From contig JACKQL020000031.1 of NCBI GenBank assembly GCA_018296165.2, forward strand, positions 310,001-374,000: a stretch of DNA of 64,000 bases, in the 5' to 3' direction. Each line of letters opens with the position of its first letter. Position 1 is the stretch's first letter. Below are positions 35,119 to 47,673 of this stretch, in pieces. Made by a program: the position numbers and the translations under genes. This stretch comes from Termitomyces sp. T153. Taxonomy: Eukaryota; Basidiomycota; Agaricomycetes; Agaricales; Lyophyllaceae. The notes below the pieces were generated by a model. The model searched no databases. It was not told the origin of the DNA and saw only the letters and a list, made by a program, of their open reading frames with translations.

Positions 35119-36105
35119 TGTCACGACCCGCTCCCTAGATCCCTAGACACGGCCCCCAACCCCTCCTGATAACTCCCCGGAACCCCGCCCACACTTTCGA
35201 CGCCCACACTGGGCAACTCCGACGCTTCTCCGGCAAACCCCGACGGCAACTCCCTATCCGTAGCCATCAACACCCCCTTGAAACCTTCCCCACCGTTCCT
35301 GGCCACGTCATACGTCCCCGACCCCCTACCCTAGTTCACCCGACCCATCCCGGAGTGCCACGACGCCCCGGAGCGGCCGCGCCCCCAACTGATCCCATCA
35401 GAATACCGCCGCGGCCCGAACTTGGGTTGTACCCGACACCCGTCGACTCAGCACAGCCCCGTCGACCCCCGCCATCACATCCGCCGCCCTTGGAGGCACC
35501 CAGTAGTTGGTATATAAGTCATAGAATGACTCCTCGGACCCTAGTCTTGATATTACATTTTACCGGTTTCCTATGTTTCGTCTCTCGTCTCGTTTGTATT
35601 TCTGTTCCTAGGTTTCGAATCTATCTTTTCTCAGTCTCGTCTCGTCTCCGTCTCGTCTCGACTGTACATATTTCCTTTGTTCCCCTGAGGTTCCCTTGCT
35701 CCCTACATCAGTACGAACTCCGCGCACGCGCCACGACCTGAACATTCCTAACGACAACCCCGGGCCTCACTACCCGCTCACCCCGGAACCCATCAAGCCC
35801 CGGTAACCCCCTATCCAACCGACCCCGCCCCCCCGATAGCCGAGAAGCCTCCGCCTACCCCGCAATCCCCTCGTGCGTCCGCTAACGAGCTCCGACACCC
35901 ACCCCGGGTCAACGACCAGTACCTCCGGTCTTAGACCCCTCTGAATCACTCCGGACCTACTCGGGCCGCTATCCCTAGGGGCCCCTCGCAAGCCTTCCCC
36001 ACCTCCGCTCCAACCCCGGGCGCCTGGTTATAAACGCAGGACATCGCGTCCGCCTAGTAAGGACTCGCCAGTGTACTGAGCCACCGTCGTCAGCGGAACC
36101 TGACA
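35119..36105 (+). repeat. 3' LTR of young family A element
   Basis: 987 bases, nearly identical to the 5' LTR (see that entry for differences). Followed by the target duplication gtggc, then by the rest of the old LTR. Confidence 0.95.
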
Positions 36106-36110
36106 GTGGC

Positions 36111-36285
36111 TGTGGGGAAAATGTTGGAGTTGGCCAGGGGGCTGTCGGAGTTAGCCAAGAATGCGTCGGAGTTAGCCAGAGTAGGCACAGAGTGCTGGGG
36201 AAGTTCGATGAAGCATTGGGGGAGGTTCTGGGGGGACAGGGGTTTGTCGGGCAGTGTATGGGGCTTCAGGGAATGAGTTGTGACA
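36111..36285 (-). repeat. Old family A 3' LTR, remaining part
   Basis: Continues the LTR interrupted at 25313; the phrase ttggagttggccagggggc also occurs in the other old LTR near 44391-44410. Ends ...gttgtgaca. Confidence 0.85.
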
Positions 36286-36298
36286 TCACCCCCCCTTC
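36286..36298 (-). promoter_or_regulatory. Polypurine tract of the old element
   Basis: Minus strand gaagggggggtga adjoining the LTR, the same as in the young element. Confidence 0.8.
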
Positions 36299-36501
36299 AG
36301 CGTTGAGACCCTCAAGACGCGGGGAGCGGGTCGGGGATTGGCGGGGCATGGGAGTCAAAGCCCAGTAATATTAATCAATCCACAGCGAGTGACAGTGGTG
36401 TGGGAGGCAAAGTCAAAGCGTGGCTGCCACTTCATCAGGAGGTTCTTCCTAATCAATTAAAAAGCCTTGGACGTACCCTGGAGCTTCTCAAATTCTTTGT
36501 C

Positions 36502-39055
36502 ATGTCCTCTCCCAGTTACTCAGCCACTTCCCCTGCCCCATGGATTTCAGACACAGATGTGGTGATTGTGTACAACAGTGAGGGGGAGGAGTTTGAGCAT
36601 CGGCACCAAGCTGGTGCAATATACCGGAGTCGTGAGCAGCATTGACTTGTTTCTTTGAGGTGGCTGACGGAGTTTTGCAGAGTTGTCTGCAGTGGTGGTG
36701 GGTTCCCCAGGGGTTCTGCCAAATTTTGTCCCGCTGATGTGCTCCTATGCCACCTAGTGCCATGCAGGAAACCTAAAAAGAGGACCTAACACTAGTCACT
36801 AGATAGGGTAGCTGGCAGTAGGAAGTTAATAGTTGAGGGCGAGTCAGTAACTGTCCCAGAGAACTAGAGCAGGAGTTATGTTGTGGGGTGAAGTCTATAG
36901 GAGTTGCTATTGCTAGCAGAAGTCGGTAAAATGGTTGCTAGCCATAGTTGCTAGCATTGTTAAGTCAGGTTAACTAAAATAGGCACCTGCAGTTGGCACC
37001 CCACTAAGTCAAGGTCAAAGTTGAGGAGACTTATTGCTAAGCCTGGGTCGAAGGTGATAAAAAGAGCAAAAGAGGCAAAGTGAAATCTCTTGCTGGTGAG
37101 TTCAAAGATAGCAGTTCTCCAATTGTTCTTATCTGTTTAGTGTCTATGTACAGTCAGTATTTATACATTTCAAAGTATAGTATGGGAAAGTAAACAAATA
37201 AGCACCACTAGCAATGGCGTCTGTCACTGTGTTTAGGGTGCATACGAGGCATCAGTCTGTAACTAAGTGAAAAATTATAGGCGAAGTCTTGGCAGCACCT
37301 AATTGCAAATGAAACCAAAAATTAACGAGTTCAATGTCAATACCTGAAGTGTAGACGCCATTCAAGTATGTTAGTAAGCTCAGCAAAAGAAATGATAGTA
37401 AAAAGGTACACGTCTGATAATTTGTCCATATATAGTAAGGAAAATGCTGTTTCATTGCTAGAGTTGCTGGGGTCACTATTAATCATCACTAGGGAGGGTC
37501 TAGGCCTTGATGATTTAGGCCCAAGTTCCAGACTCCCCATGATGTTTCTTGCAATTGGTAAGTCTCACGGTCACTAAAATCTCATGTGCTGAGTGTTGTG
37601 ACTTGTGTTGGATTCAAGGTAGTCAGCTGCCACTAAGTCCGAAATGCCAAAAAATAGTGCTCAGCAATAACTGAGGCTCATCACTGTGGTGCCCCAATCA
37701 GCAGTGGGGGATGCGGAAGGGGTCCCACATTGCAGCATTGCAGCAAATCCCTCAGGCAGAGGTGATGGCAGAGGAGTTTGCAAGGGCATTAGCATGGGCT
37801 CGGGGCCCCCCGACACTGGAATGGTGCTAAAACGAGGCCCCGGTGAGTCTTTGAGTTCTCCTTTGTCGCATGTGCTGATCCATTGTTCTTAGTGTGTTCT
37901 CTGTGTGCGGCAGGGCAAGGCCTGCATCTTTGATGCGCCCTCCATGGGCTTGCGGCATGACACTTCTGTTTGCCTTCTGTGTCGTGTGAGCCATGAGAAG
38001 TACTCAATCTCATTGGAGTGGCAAGCAGCATGTGTTGCCACAGAGCAGGGGTGGGACAAGGACTGGGTGTGGAGTCAGCTGGGTGAAGCACAGAAGACCT
38101 GGATGTTGGGGAAGGGGAGTGTGGGGCAGTCTGCAGAGCAGGTGGGGCCTCTGCAAAATGGGCAGAGGGAGGGGGCGTCCTTGACGGCAGACCGTGGGAA
38201 GCAGAGAGCCTCCCTGCTGTCGGGGGTGGGGCCCAGCAAGAGGCCACGGGGGCATGAGCCAATGGCAGGTCCTCTGGGGTTTCATGTTTACTCTCCTACC
38301 CTGGACGTGGCCTTGGGACAGGCATCAAGTTCTCTGGAGCCCCTGCCTTCGATTATGGAGGTCTTCCTTTGCAAGCGGGTGGAGGTGCTAATGGCAGCAT
38401 TGATGGCATGGGAGGGGGAGCTTTGATGGGCAAGGGAGGATTGAGACGCAGCATGGGTGAAGAAGGAGGCATTGGAGCAGGCATGGAACACCTCAGTGTG
38501 AGTGGTGCTGGAGCAAGCGCCAAAGATATGGGGCTTGCAGGAGCATCCAACACAGCAGGAGGTGCAGCCTACAGAGGAGGCGGAGGAGCAGGAAATGGTG
38601 CTGGAGGGTGGTTTGCTGTGGGCAGAGTTGGAGGTAGCAAGGCAGAGGGAGGATTGGCTGGCCAATGAGGCTGCTTTGGAGTGCACGAGGATCCTTCGTA
38701 AGTGTTGTTCCTAATTCTCTGCCTGTTACTAAATGGATCATGTTTGGGGTCAGGTTGGGTGTAGGAGCACCGGGTTCTCTTGGATGGTGCCTCTGCGGCA
38801 TTTGCGTCAATTCAAGACGGGTTGGTGCAGATGCCCATGGGTCAGCCTCCAGAGTTGCAGCAGAGGATGGCGAGGGTGGGGAGGTTGCTGGCAGAGCATC
38901 AATGACGTAATGTGGTGGCCCCGGGATCGTGGTGGGAAGTGGAAGTGGATGCAGGGGAGGCTTTGCCAGGGCTGGCGGAGGTCTTGGCGGTGGTGTGGGC
39001 CCAGATGGAGATTGACTTGGGAGTAGGGATGGCGGGGGTTCCAAGGGAAGAGTGA
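36502..39055 (+). pseudogene. Decayed antisense accessory gene of the old family A element
   Basis: Homologue of the 531-aa gene of the young copy. It starts MSSPSYSATSP at 36502, has a TATA-like box before it, and is split by a family B LTR (36735-37683). It resumes with EEFARALAWARGPPTLEWC, where a TAA follows. Intron 1 (37843-37892) and intron 2 (38698-38753, with a TACTAA-like branch site) sit at the same places as in the young gene. Exon 2 keeps the Cys pair partly: CVLCVRQGKAC is intact, while CLLCRVSHEKY has lost its last Cys. Exon 3 keeps EHRVLLDGASAAF and PPELQQRMARVGRLLAEH, with in-frame TAG and TGA. It cannot make the full protein. Confidence 0.8.
36735..37683 (-). repeat. Family B solo LTR inside the old accessory pseudogene
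   Basis: 949 bases from tgatgtgctcctatgcc to ...gaggctcatca, ending in the inverted TGATG/CATCA termini. The flanks are ccgc before and ctgt after; these could be a 4-base duplication altered by two C-to-T changes, but this is uncertain. Confidence 0.85.
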
Positions 39056-39289
39056 GGGGGCAGTTGGGCCCCACTTCTTATCATCTTTGAGTTTGTTGCC
39101 CTGTTCCACCTTGTATCATATAGTTTTGTACTTTCCAATGCTTCTTCATCATTTCTGGGTGTGTGAAGTGAGACTTTAATTTGTGTGAGGTAAGTGAAAC
39201 ACACAGGGGTGCTGGTGGGAGTTGAATCCCTGGTGAATCCAGAGGCGGGGGTTAAGCCCACTAATGCTGTCTGTGTTGGCTAGTCCTGG

Positions 39290-42200
39290 AGTTGCCGGGA
39301 CAGGGTGGAGCGCCATAGAAAGAGTTCCCAAGGCTCAGTGGGGGTGTTGGGAGTCTTCTGGTGGAGTTCCGTGGTGTTTTTGGGCAGCATTGCTGGGTTT
39401 GATTCTTGGGGTCTTGGACCCAGAGCATAGAGGTTTTCTTCAGTCCACGGCAAAGATGTGCATTGTGCTGGTTCAAGGGGGTGGACCTCCAAGTCTTCAA
39501 CATGTGTTCGGGGTGGTTGGGGCTTTGGTATTTTGTTGGTGTGGCTGGCAGGGGGGGGCAGAGGTCTTCCGGCGGTCCAGCCTTCATGCCCATGTGGATA
39601 GTGGGGTGGCGGAGGTCCTTTTCAATGATGGTGGGGGTGGCAGGGTGAGGTTTGTCCTCAGGGCATAGTTGGTCAGAGGAGGGAGTCCCTAGCAGCTTAG
39701 TGGTGGAGCCCCTGGGGTAGGGTGGTCCCTGTAGTGAGTTGGCGGGGGGTTGTTTTCCATACCGTCTATGCTGTGGGTTTTGTCAGCATGGAGGCAGAGG
39801 TACTCTCTTGGGGTGAGGGTTGTGTTCCCTTGGTTGGGGGTGCCCAGAGGTTTACGTTTGGGTGGGGTTGTGCATGGTGGGGTTTTGTCATGCCCTGGAG
39901 TATGGTGTTTGGTGAAGGGCACTTGGGATCAGGCTTTGCTGCACTCCGGAGTGTTGGTTCTGGTCAAAGTCATGCTCCGAAGTATTGTGTCTATGAGCAG
40001 GTGTGTTTGGGTGGTGCTTTGGTGTGCTCCGGAGTGTTGACGATGAGGGGGGTGGGATGCAGGGTGATCAGTCCCGACCAGTTCCTTTGGGTCCGGAGTC
40101 AAAGTTTGAAGGTTCTAGGTCATCTACGTGACATTGCTTTCCTAACCAAGGGTAAGTCCAGAGACGGACAGAGGGTTCTTACATATTTTTGACACTCCTT
40201 AGAGTTTGGAGGTCTGTTGGGGTTGTATTGGTGGATGCTTCTTTGGGCAGGGGCAGCACAGGGGTTGGTTGGGGAATGGCTCGCCCCAACAGAGATGCTT
40301 CAGGGCTTGTTCTGTGGGTTGTTTCTTCTGGGGGTTGGTGGTTCTTTCATTGGGAAAGAAGTTAGCAGTCCCAGAGTCAACACGAGGGTCACTCAGTGGG
40401 GGGTTTGTTGGTTGTGTTGGCTTTGGGGGTGGTGCGGGGTGGAGGAAGGGGTCCGAGGCGCATTTTGTTGGTCTGCCATTCCAAGCATGAGTACCAGGAG
40501 TCTGGGGTCGATGCGGGGGTTGGGGTTGGGTCTTAACTTGTTGGTGGGGTTGTGTCGCAAATCAGAGGGGGAGCTCCAGAGTGGGGGTTTTCACTGAGCA
40601 GTGGAGTTGTTGTGTAGGAGTGGCGGTGGCTCCTGGAGCCAAGCTTGGATGGGGAGGGCTGGTCTAGTGGTCTTCCAGGGTTTTGAGTGAGTCTGGCCAT
40701 CGTCCCTTCATGCAAAATATCTGCTGCATTTGGGGGGAGATGGTTGTTCATGATTGTTGGAGGGCAGCGGGGAAGTCGGTCATGGGGAAGCATTGGTTTG
40801 GGACTCCCCAGGAGTCATGGCGGGGTCAGGGCAATTCTTCATTTGTGCTCCGGAGCAGCCCAGAGGTTGTTGCAAATGTGGGTGGGTGGCAATGGGGAGA
40901 AGCACTGCTTGCTTCTTGAGGAAGGCATCAGCAACTTTTAGGGTACTCCAGAAAGATTACTTTGCATGGGGTTTGTTTCTGGGTACTCCATTGGTGTGGT
41001 CCCCGCTTGATAGACATCTTCCAGCATAGGGGCAGGGTTGTATGGAGTGTTGAGCTGGCGTTGTAGGTCCCCTTGGTTGGATGTTGGAGTTGAAGTGGGG
41101 GCCCCAGAGTTGTGTTGCTAGAATCCGGAGTGGGTCAGAGGGGTGGATTGGAGCAGCTTCGAGTCGGCGCAGGGTTATTTGGGTTGTTGATCCTAGAAGG
41201 GAAGTCCTCCATGGATGTTGGAGTGTATGCTCTTTGGATTGTCAGGATGTTTGAGTGGGTTGATCAACAGTCTCTGGGATGATGGTGGGGCTTCTCCCTC
41301 CCTTATGTGAACAGGTCAGCGAATTTAGAGTACCCTGGGGAACTACTTTGTATAGGGCCGTCTTTCCTATGGCTTGTTCTGGCAGGGTGACTCCTACGCT
41401 GGGGATTCTTGTTGTGGGAGGTGGCATAGTCTGATGGTGGGGTCCATGTCTGATGGTGTGCAGGGAGGGTCAGCATCAAGAATCTTCAATGTCAGAGGTT
41501 CCGGATCAAATGGGGGGGTGTCAAAGTAGTGGGTGGGACCCCAGAGCTGTTCCTTATTGAGAGTCAGGGTGCCATGGTTCTCCTTGTTAAATTTGGGGTA
41601 GTGCTTCGAGGGTTGGAGTGGAGGTGCATATCTCTTTCTTCCTTGATCGCCTAGAAGCTTGGGGGTTCTGGGGTTGTTGGTCAGGTTGGAGGCATCAGGC
41701 TCCTTTCATTTGTTGGGTGGAAGTGATGGTCAAGTCGGCCAGGGGGTCCTAACTGATCCTGGAAGTGATTTCTATAATTTGGGGTATAGCCTTGGTCTTG
41801 GAATCTTGCGTTATTGTGGGTGGGGCTGCTGGGTTGAGCTTGATTCCAATCAATGGCAGAGCTAGCTTGGAGGGTGGTCTTTTCTTGGAGAGAGTTGTGG
41901 GTGAAAGTCAGATGATCTGTTGTGCGGTGTCGGAGAAGTTGCTGGGCAGTGGACCAAGTTGTTGCCAGGGTCTGGGTGAAGCCTTGGTGATGCTGGGTTT
42001 GGTCTTTGCAGGGAAGCAGAGCTGGCAGAGAAGGTACGGGGAGAGTGGGGGGTGGTTGATGAGAGTGGTGTAGGGTTGGGCATGGGTTGGGGAGGGTGTC
42101 CATGGAGAGAACTGTTGTATGGGTGTAACTGGAGTGGAAGGATTGCTTGGTGTCAGATCCGCAACTCAGGGTGCCTTGACAAATTGGGCAGGGCCATATG

Positions 42201-42301
42201 AATCATAAGGGTTTCCAGGCATGGGTCAACTATAGACATTGGAATTGTTTGGTGAATGTGTGTGCGGGGCATGTGCAGACATTACAAATGGGGTAAGGTA
42301 G
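39290..42301 (-). pseudogene. Decayed gag-pol of the old family A element, with large deletions
   Basis: On the minus strand a gag start MSAHAPHTHSP lies at 42282, shortly after the primer-binding site and in the same position as the young gag start; it soon meets stops. Near 41330 a trace of the pre-RT segment is seen (KVVPQ, then the EY.KFADLFT pattern in another frame; compare [13 protein letters not shown] in the young Pol). The whole region is about 3 kb against about 6.7 kb in the young copy, so much of capsid, protease, RT and integrase is deleted. No catalytic motif could be read. Confidence 0.65.
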
Positions 42302-42314
42302 AGTCTTGAGATTA
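42302..42314 (-). promoter_or_regulatory. Self-complementary primer-binding site of the old element
   Basis: Minus strand taatctcaagact directly beside the old 5' LTR. It is the exact complement of the predicted transcript start in that LTR (AGTCTTGAGATTA, 44076-44064 minus). Relative to the young copy one base differs, and it differs on both partners. Confidence 0.85.
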
Positions 42315-44552
42315 TGTCAGGTTCCACTGACCATGGGGGCTCAGCTACACTGGGCAAGTCCTTACTAGGCAGACGTGATTCCCTGCACTAACAACCAGGC
42401 ACTCAGAGGTGTTCCAAACATTAGGGGCTTGTGAGGATAGTTAGTGGAGATTGATCTGAGCAAGTCTGGGGAGGTCCAGAGGAGTAGAGGATGAGTTGCA
42501 GGGATGGGGGATGGGCTTGGTGGGGTTCAGGCATAAGTCCATGTGTGAGTATTGCGGGTGCAGAGGAGGCGGAGGCTACGCGGTGATGAGCCCCAGTTAT
42601 TGCTGAGCACCATTTTCAGCATTTTTTCGGCATTGCAGACTTAGCAGCAGCTGACTACTTTGTATTTGACACAAGTCACAACACTCAGCACATGGGACCG
42701 AGCCTGAGGGTTGGACCAAAGCACGAGACCCTAGCAACCATGAGACCTATCGAGCACAAGAAATATCACATGAGTCTGGAACTTGGGCCTAGATCATCAA
42801 GGCCTAGACCCCCCCCTAGCGACAATTATTAGCGACCCTAGTGATCCTGGCAACAAAACAGCATTCTCCTACCATATATGGACAAATTATCAGATGCATA
42901 CCTTTTTACTATCATTTCATTTGACAAGCTTACCAACATACTTGAACGGCGTCTATGCTTCAGGTGTTGACATCAGACTTTTTTTCTTGTTTTGGTTTTT
43001 GTTAGCAATTAAGCGTCGCCAAGACTTCGCCTAGGATTTTTCATTTAGTTACAGACTGACACCTCGTATGCACCATAATCACAGTGACAGACGCCATCGC
43101 TTGTAGTATTTATTTGTTTACTTTCACATACTATACTTCAAAACGTATAAATACTGATTGTACATAGACACTAGGGGGATATATACCCACGGAGAAGAGA
43201 ACAGAGAACCCCCCTTCGAAGTCGACTAGCTGCTCTCTCTAAGCCTACCAGTTTGAGATTACACTTTGCCTTTCTTTCCCTTATCCTGTTGTTGACTCCG
43301 GCTTAGCGACGAGCCTCCTCGACTTTGACTTTGACTTAGTTTGGTACCAACTGCAGGTGCCTATTTACGTTAATTCAACTTAGCGACGCTAGTGACTTTG
43401 GCTAGTAACTAGATCAAGTTCGTCCCCTAGTTTCCATCCTTCCTTTACTGTCTTCTCTTTCCCTACTCTTCTCCCCACCATTATGACGACCTCAGCTGGC
43501 AATAGCGCCTTCTCGCTACTTCACCCCATATCACAACTTTTGCTCTAGTTTTCTGGGACAGTTACTGACTCGCCCTCAACTATTAAATTCCTACTGCCAG
43601 CTACCCTATCTAGTGACTAGTGCCAGGTCCTCTCTTTAGGTTTCCTGCACGGCACTAGGCGGCATAGGAGCACATCAGCAGATGACAGGAGCAGAGCCCG
43701 AGTTCTGATGGGGGATCAACAGGGATTGATGGGGTTTGGAGCCAAGCATGTAGCAGGGTCTGGGGTTGGTAAAGAGTGTTGGAGGTTTGTAATCATAACT
43801 GCAGAGTTTGTGAGGACATTATGGTCAAGAGGACTGGAACATGATAGACAGAATCAAACGAGACAAGACAGAGTCGGACAAAATGAGATGAAGACGAGAT
43901 GAGAACGAGAATAGATTCAGGTGGAGACACAGAACAATAATGAAATGATAATGGAATAGAGACAAGATAAGACTGGGAGACTGAGAATAAGGAAAACGAG
44001 ACATGGAACACAAAACACAAGAAGAAACAATCAGAAACACATCAGGTAAGGCAGGTAAGTAGGTAATCTCAAGACTAGAGTATGAGAAGCTACTCTATGT
44101 CTTATATACTGACTACTGAAGAGCTCCGGGGACGTCAGCTGTGGTGGCAGGGCTTGGCGGAGCTCAACAGAGTTGATGGGTGTCGGTTATGACCAGAGGG
44201 CGGGCCGCATTGATATGTTGATGGGATCAATTGTGACACGGTCCATTCCGAGGTTGTCATGATACCCCAGGATAAGTCAGGGGAGCCAGGGTGTTGAGTT
44301 GATGACGTGTAATGGGGTCAGGCATGGTGGGGGAGTGGTCCCAGGGGCTCAGGAAGTCCAGGGGAAGCACTGGCAGCTGCGGGGAAGACGTTGGAGTTGG
44401 CCAGGGGGCCGTCAGAGTTAGCCAAGAATGCGTCGGAGTTAGCTGGAGTAGACGCAGAGTGCTGGGGAAGTTCAATGAAGCGTCGGAGGAGGTTCTGGGG
44501 GGACGGGGGTTTGTCGGGTGATGTATGGGGCTTCAGGGAATGGGTTGTGACA
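42315..44552 (-). repeat. Old family A 5' LTR, interrupted by a family B LTR
   Basis: About 1140 bases of LTR without the 42584-43677 insertion. Ends match those of the 24344 copy (tgtcaggttccactgacc; gttgtgaca). TATA-like tatataag on the minus strand at about 44104-44097. Confidence 0.85.
42584..43677 (+). repeat. Family B solo LTR, best preserved copy (1094 bases)
   Basis: Starts TGATGAGCCCCAGTTATTGC and ends ATAGGAGCACATCA; flanked by gcgg (42580-42583) and gcag (43678-43681), a 4-base duplication with one G-to-A change. The uninterrupted site is seen at 24590-24610. It has a TATA-like gtataaatac near 43146 and keeps more CpG than the other family B copies, so it is the youngest of them here. 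Confidence 0.88.
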
Positions 44553-44557
44553 TCCAT

Positions 44558-44747
44558 GTGATGAGGCTCATGATCCAAAAGTCTTGTGATCACTAAAATC
44601 CCATGCAAAGGCTACATCATTCCAGACCTTGGGGCTAGACCCCACATGATAAGTGTCATGACTTGTGCATGGTCATGGGCAATATAGTCAGATGCTGTCC
44701 AATCAGAGATGCCAAAAGCAGTGCTCAGCAGGAATTGGGTCTTATCA
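44558..44747 (-). repeat. Family B solo LTR, right part (host of the old family A insertion)
   Basis: Continues the LTR broken at 24343; ends gggtcttatca and is followed by acag (44748-44751), matching acag at 23423-23426. Confidence 0.85.
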
Positions 44748-44751
44748 ACAG

Positions 44752-45570
44752 ATGCATGGATGTGTCTATGTTGATCAAAGTGAAAAGAAGCAAGCAACTT
44801 GAAAGCTTCTTCTTTTGCTCTTGCACTCTCTCTGTTGAGTTAGCATCCTTGTCACTTTGTTTTGCCAGTACCACCTTGGGGTACTTAAAGTCTTTGTTTA
44901 GCACTAGCACCTACAGCTAGTCTCATTCTGTTATTGTCCCCTTTTAGTAAAGCCCTTTTGCTATCCCTAACACCTCTTTGGGCCAGCTTCACCAGCAATC
45001 TTTGTCTGGTAACCTTAGTTTCACTGTAGTTGGGTTTACCTACAGAGTTCCCCTCTCCCCTTCACTACAGTTCTCTACTGACCTTGCACTAGCAACCTAG
45101 TGCCACTTGTATCTAGCAGGCTTTCTGGAACCTCACTCAACTTGCAACCCTCATCTTTATAGTCTGTTTGTACTCTACTTGAGGAACCATTAATTGTTGT
45201 GTCCTCTGCATGGCAGCTAGGTGGCAATGGACATCATCAACATACTGACCATATTATATGCTCTTACCTTACCTACATATATTATAGGTCTATGCCTGTG
45301 TTCTTACCCTGCCAGAGCTTCTCCATGCTCAATCAGCTTTGCAGAATCACTATATAAACTGTCCAGTCTCTAAACAATATGTATCCTTATCTTTGCTGCT
45401 TCAAACTAAAGACCTAACCAAACAAAGTGAGGTTGGGTCTGGGTCTCAGCAATAACTACATGCCCATGCAAAGCCACAGACTGTAGCTTTTACATTATAG
45501 GTGGGGGTCTCTTGTGACTATCATACACACAAAGATTCAGAAGACCTCATACATTCAATACCAAAATACC
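44752..45570. repeat. Transposon-derived edge and 3' flank of RVB1
   Basis: CpG-poor sequence. Near 45205-45240 the run ctgcatggcagctaggtggcaa...catcatca resembles the forward end of family B LTRs (ctgcacggcactaggcggcat...cacatca), so a very old family B-like LTR may end here. From about 45250 nothing is recognised up to the RVB1 stop. Confidence 0.4.
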
Positions 45571-47341
<1,771 letters not shown>

Positions 47342-47673
47342 CGTTCACTAACGTTAGGCTTAAGGTCGCCAAACTTTTTCCTTCATTTATTCTTAAGCAA
47401 TTACATAATTATTTCGAGTAAATGGGTTGCTGAGATGGCTGAAGTCCCTGCTTACAGAATTGACTACGCTATGGCACTAGTAGTAGGTAATTTTATCCGA
47501 AGGCAGCAAGAGCGGTCAATGACGGTGTCAGACCATTCACCCAAGATTAGGGTATAGATGCGAGGTCCAGACGTTTTGCATGTGTGGGGTAGGTAACATG
47601 TGGGGTATATGAAACGCTATAGGGTCTAGTATTTGATAAGGACAATACAGCATCGACTCCTGGAGCACTCACC
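47342..47673. other. Spacer between RVB1 and TSR2
   Basis: 332 bases upstream of RVB1 and downstream of TSR2. No gene or clear TATA box was recognised. Confidence 0.5.

Larger units (their letters stand above)
25314..36105 (+). mobile_element. Complete young Ty3/gypsy chromovirus, family A (10.8 kb)
   Basis: Flanked by the perfect duplication gtggc (25309-25313 and 36106-36110). LTRs of 971 and 987 bases start TGTCA and end TGACA. Inside, in order: self-complementary primer-binding site, gag, pol (protease pair, RT, RNase H, integrase, chromodomain), a spliced gene on the opposite strand, and a polypurine tract. By eye the two LTRs differ by six substitutions, two 1-base indels and one 18-base indel, so insertion was recent. 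All long frames are open, so the copy may be able to move. It is rich in CpG (six CGs in bases 26341-26400), unlike the relics around it. Confidence 0.95.
24344..44552 (-). mobile_element. Old, decayed family A chromovirus on minus strand with nested insertions
   Basis: Both outer ends are LTR termini (TGTCAGG... at 24344 and ...TTGTGACA at 44552), flanked by the 5-base duplication tccat (24339-24343 and 44553-44557). Element order on the minus strand: 5' LTR 44552-42315, primer-binding site 42314-42302, gag/pol relics, antisense accessory pseudogene (39055-36502 region, coding on plus), polypurine tract (36298-36286, the same 13 bases as in the young element), then 3' LTR 36285-36111 plus 25313-24344. 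Three later insertions lie inside it: family B LTRs at 36735-37683 and 42584-43677, and the complete young family A element at 25314-36105. Confidence 0.9.

Noticed and set aside
38493..39074. 193-codon minus-strand Pro-rich frame
   Set aside because: Complement of the decayed accessory gene exons and intron 2; not conserved in the young element.
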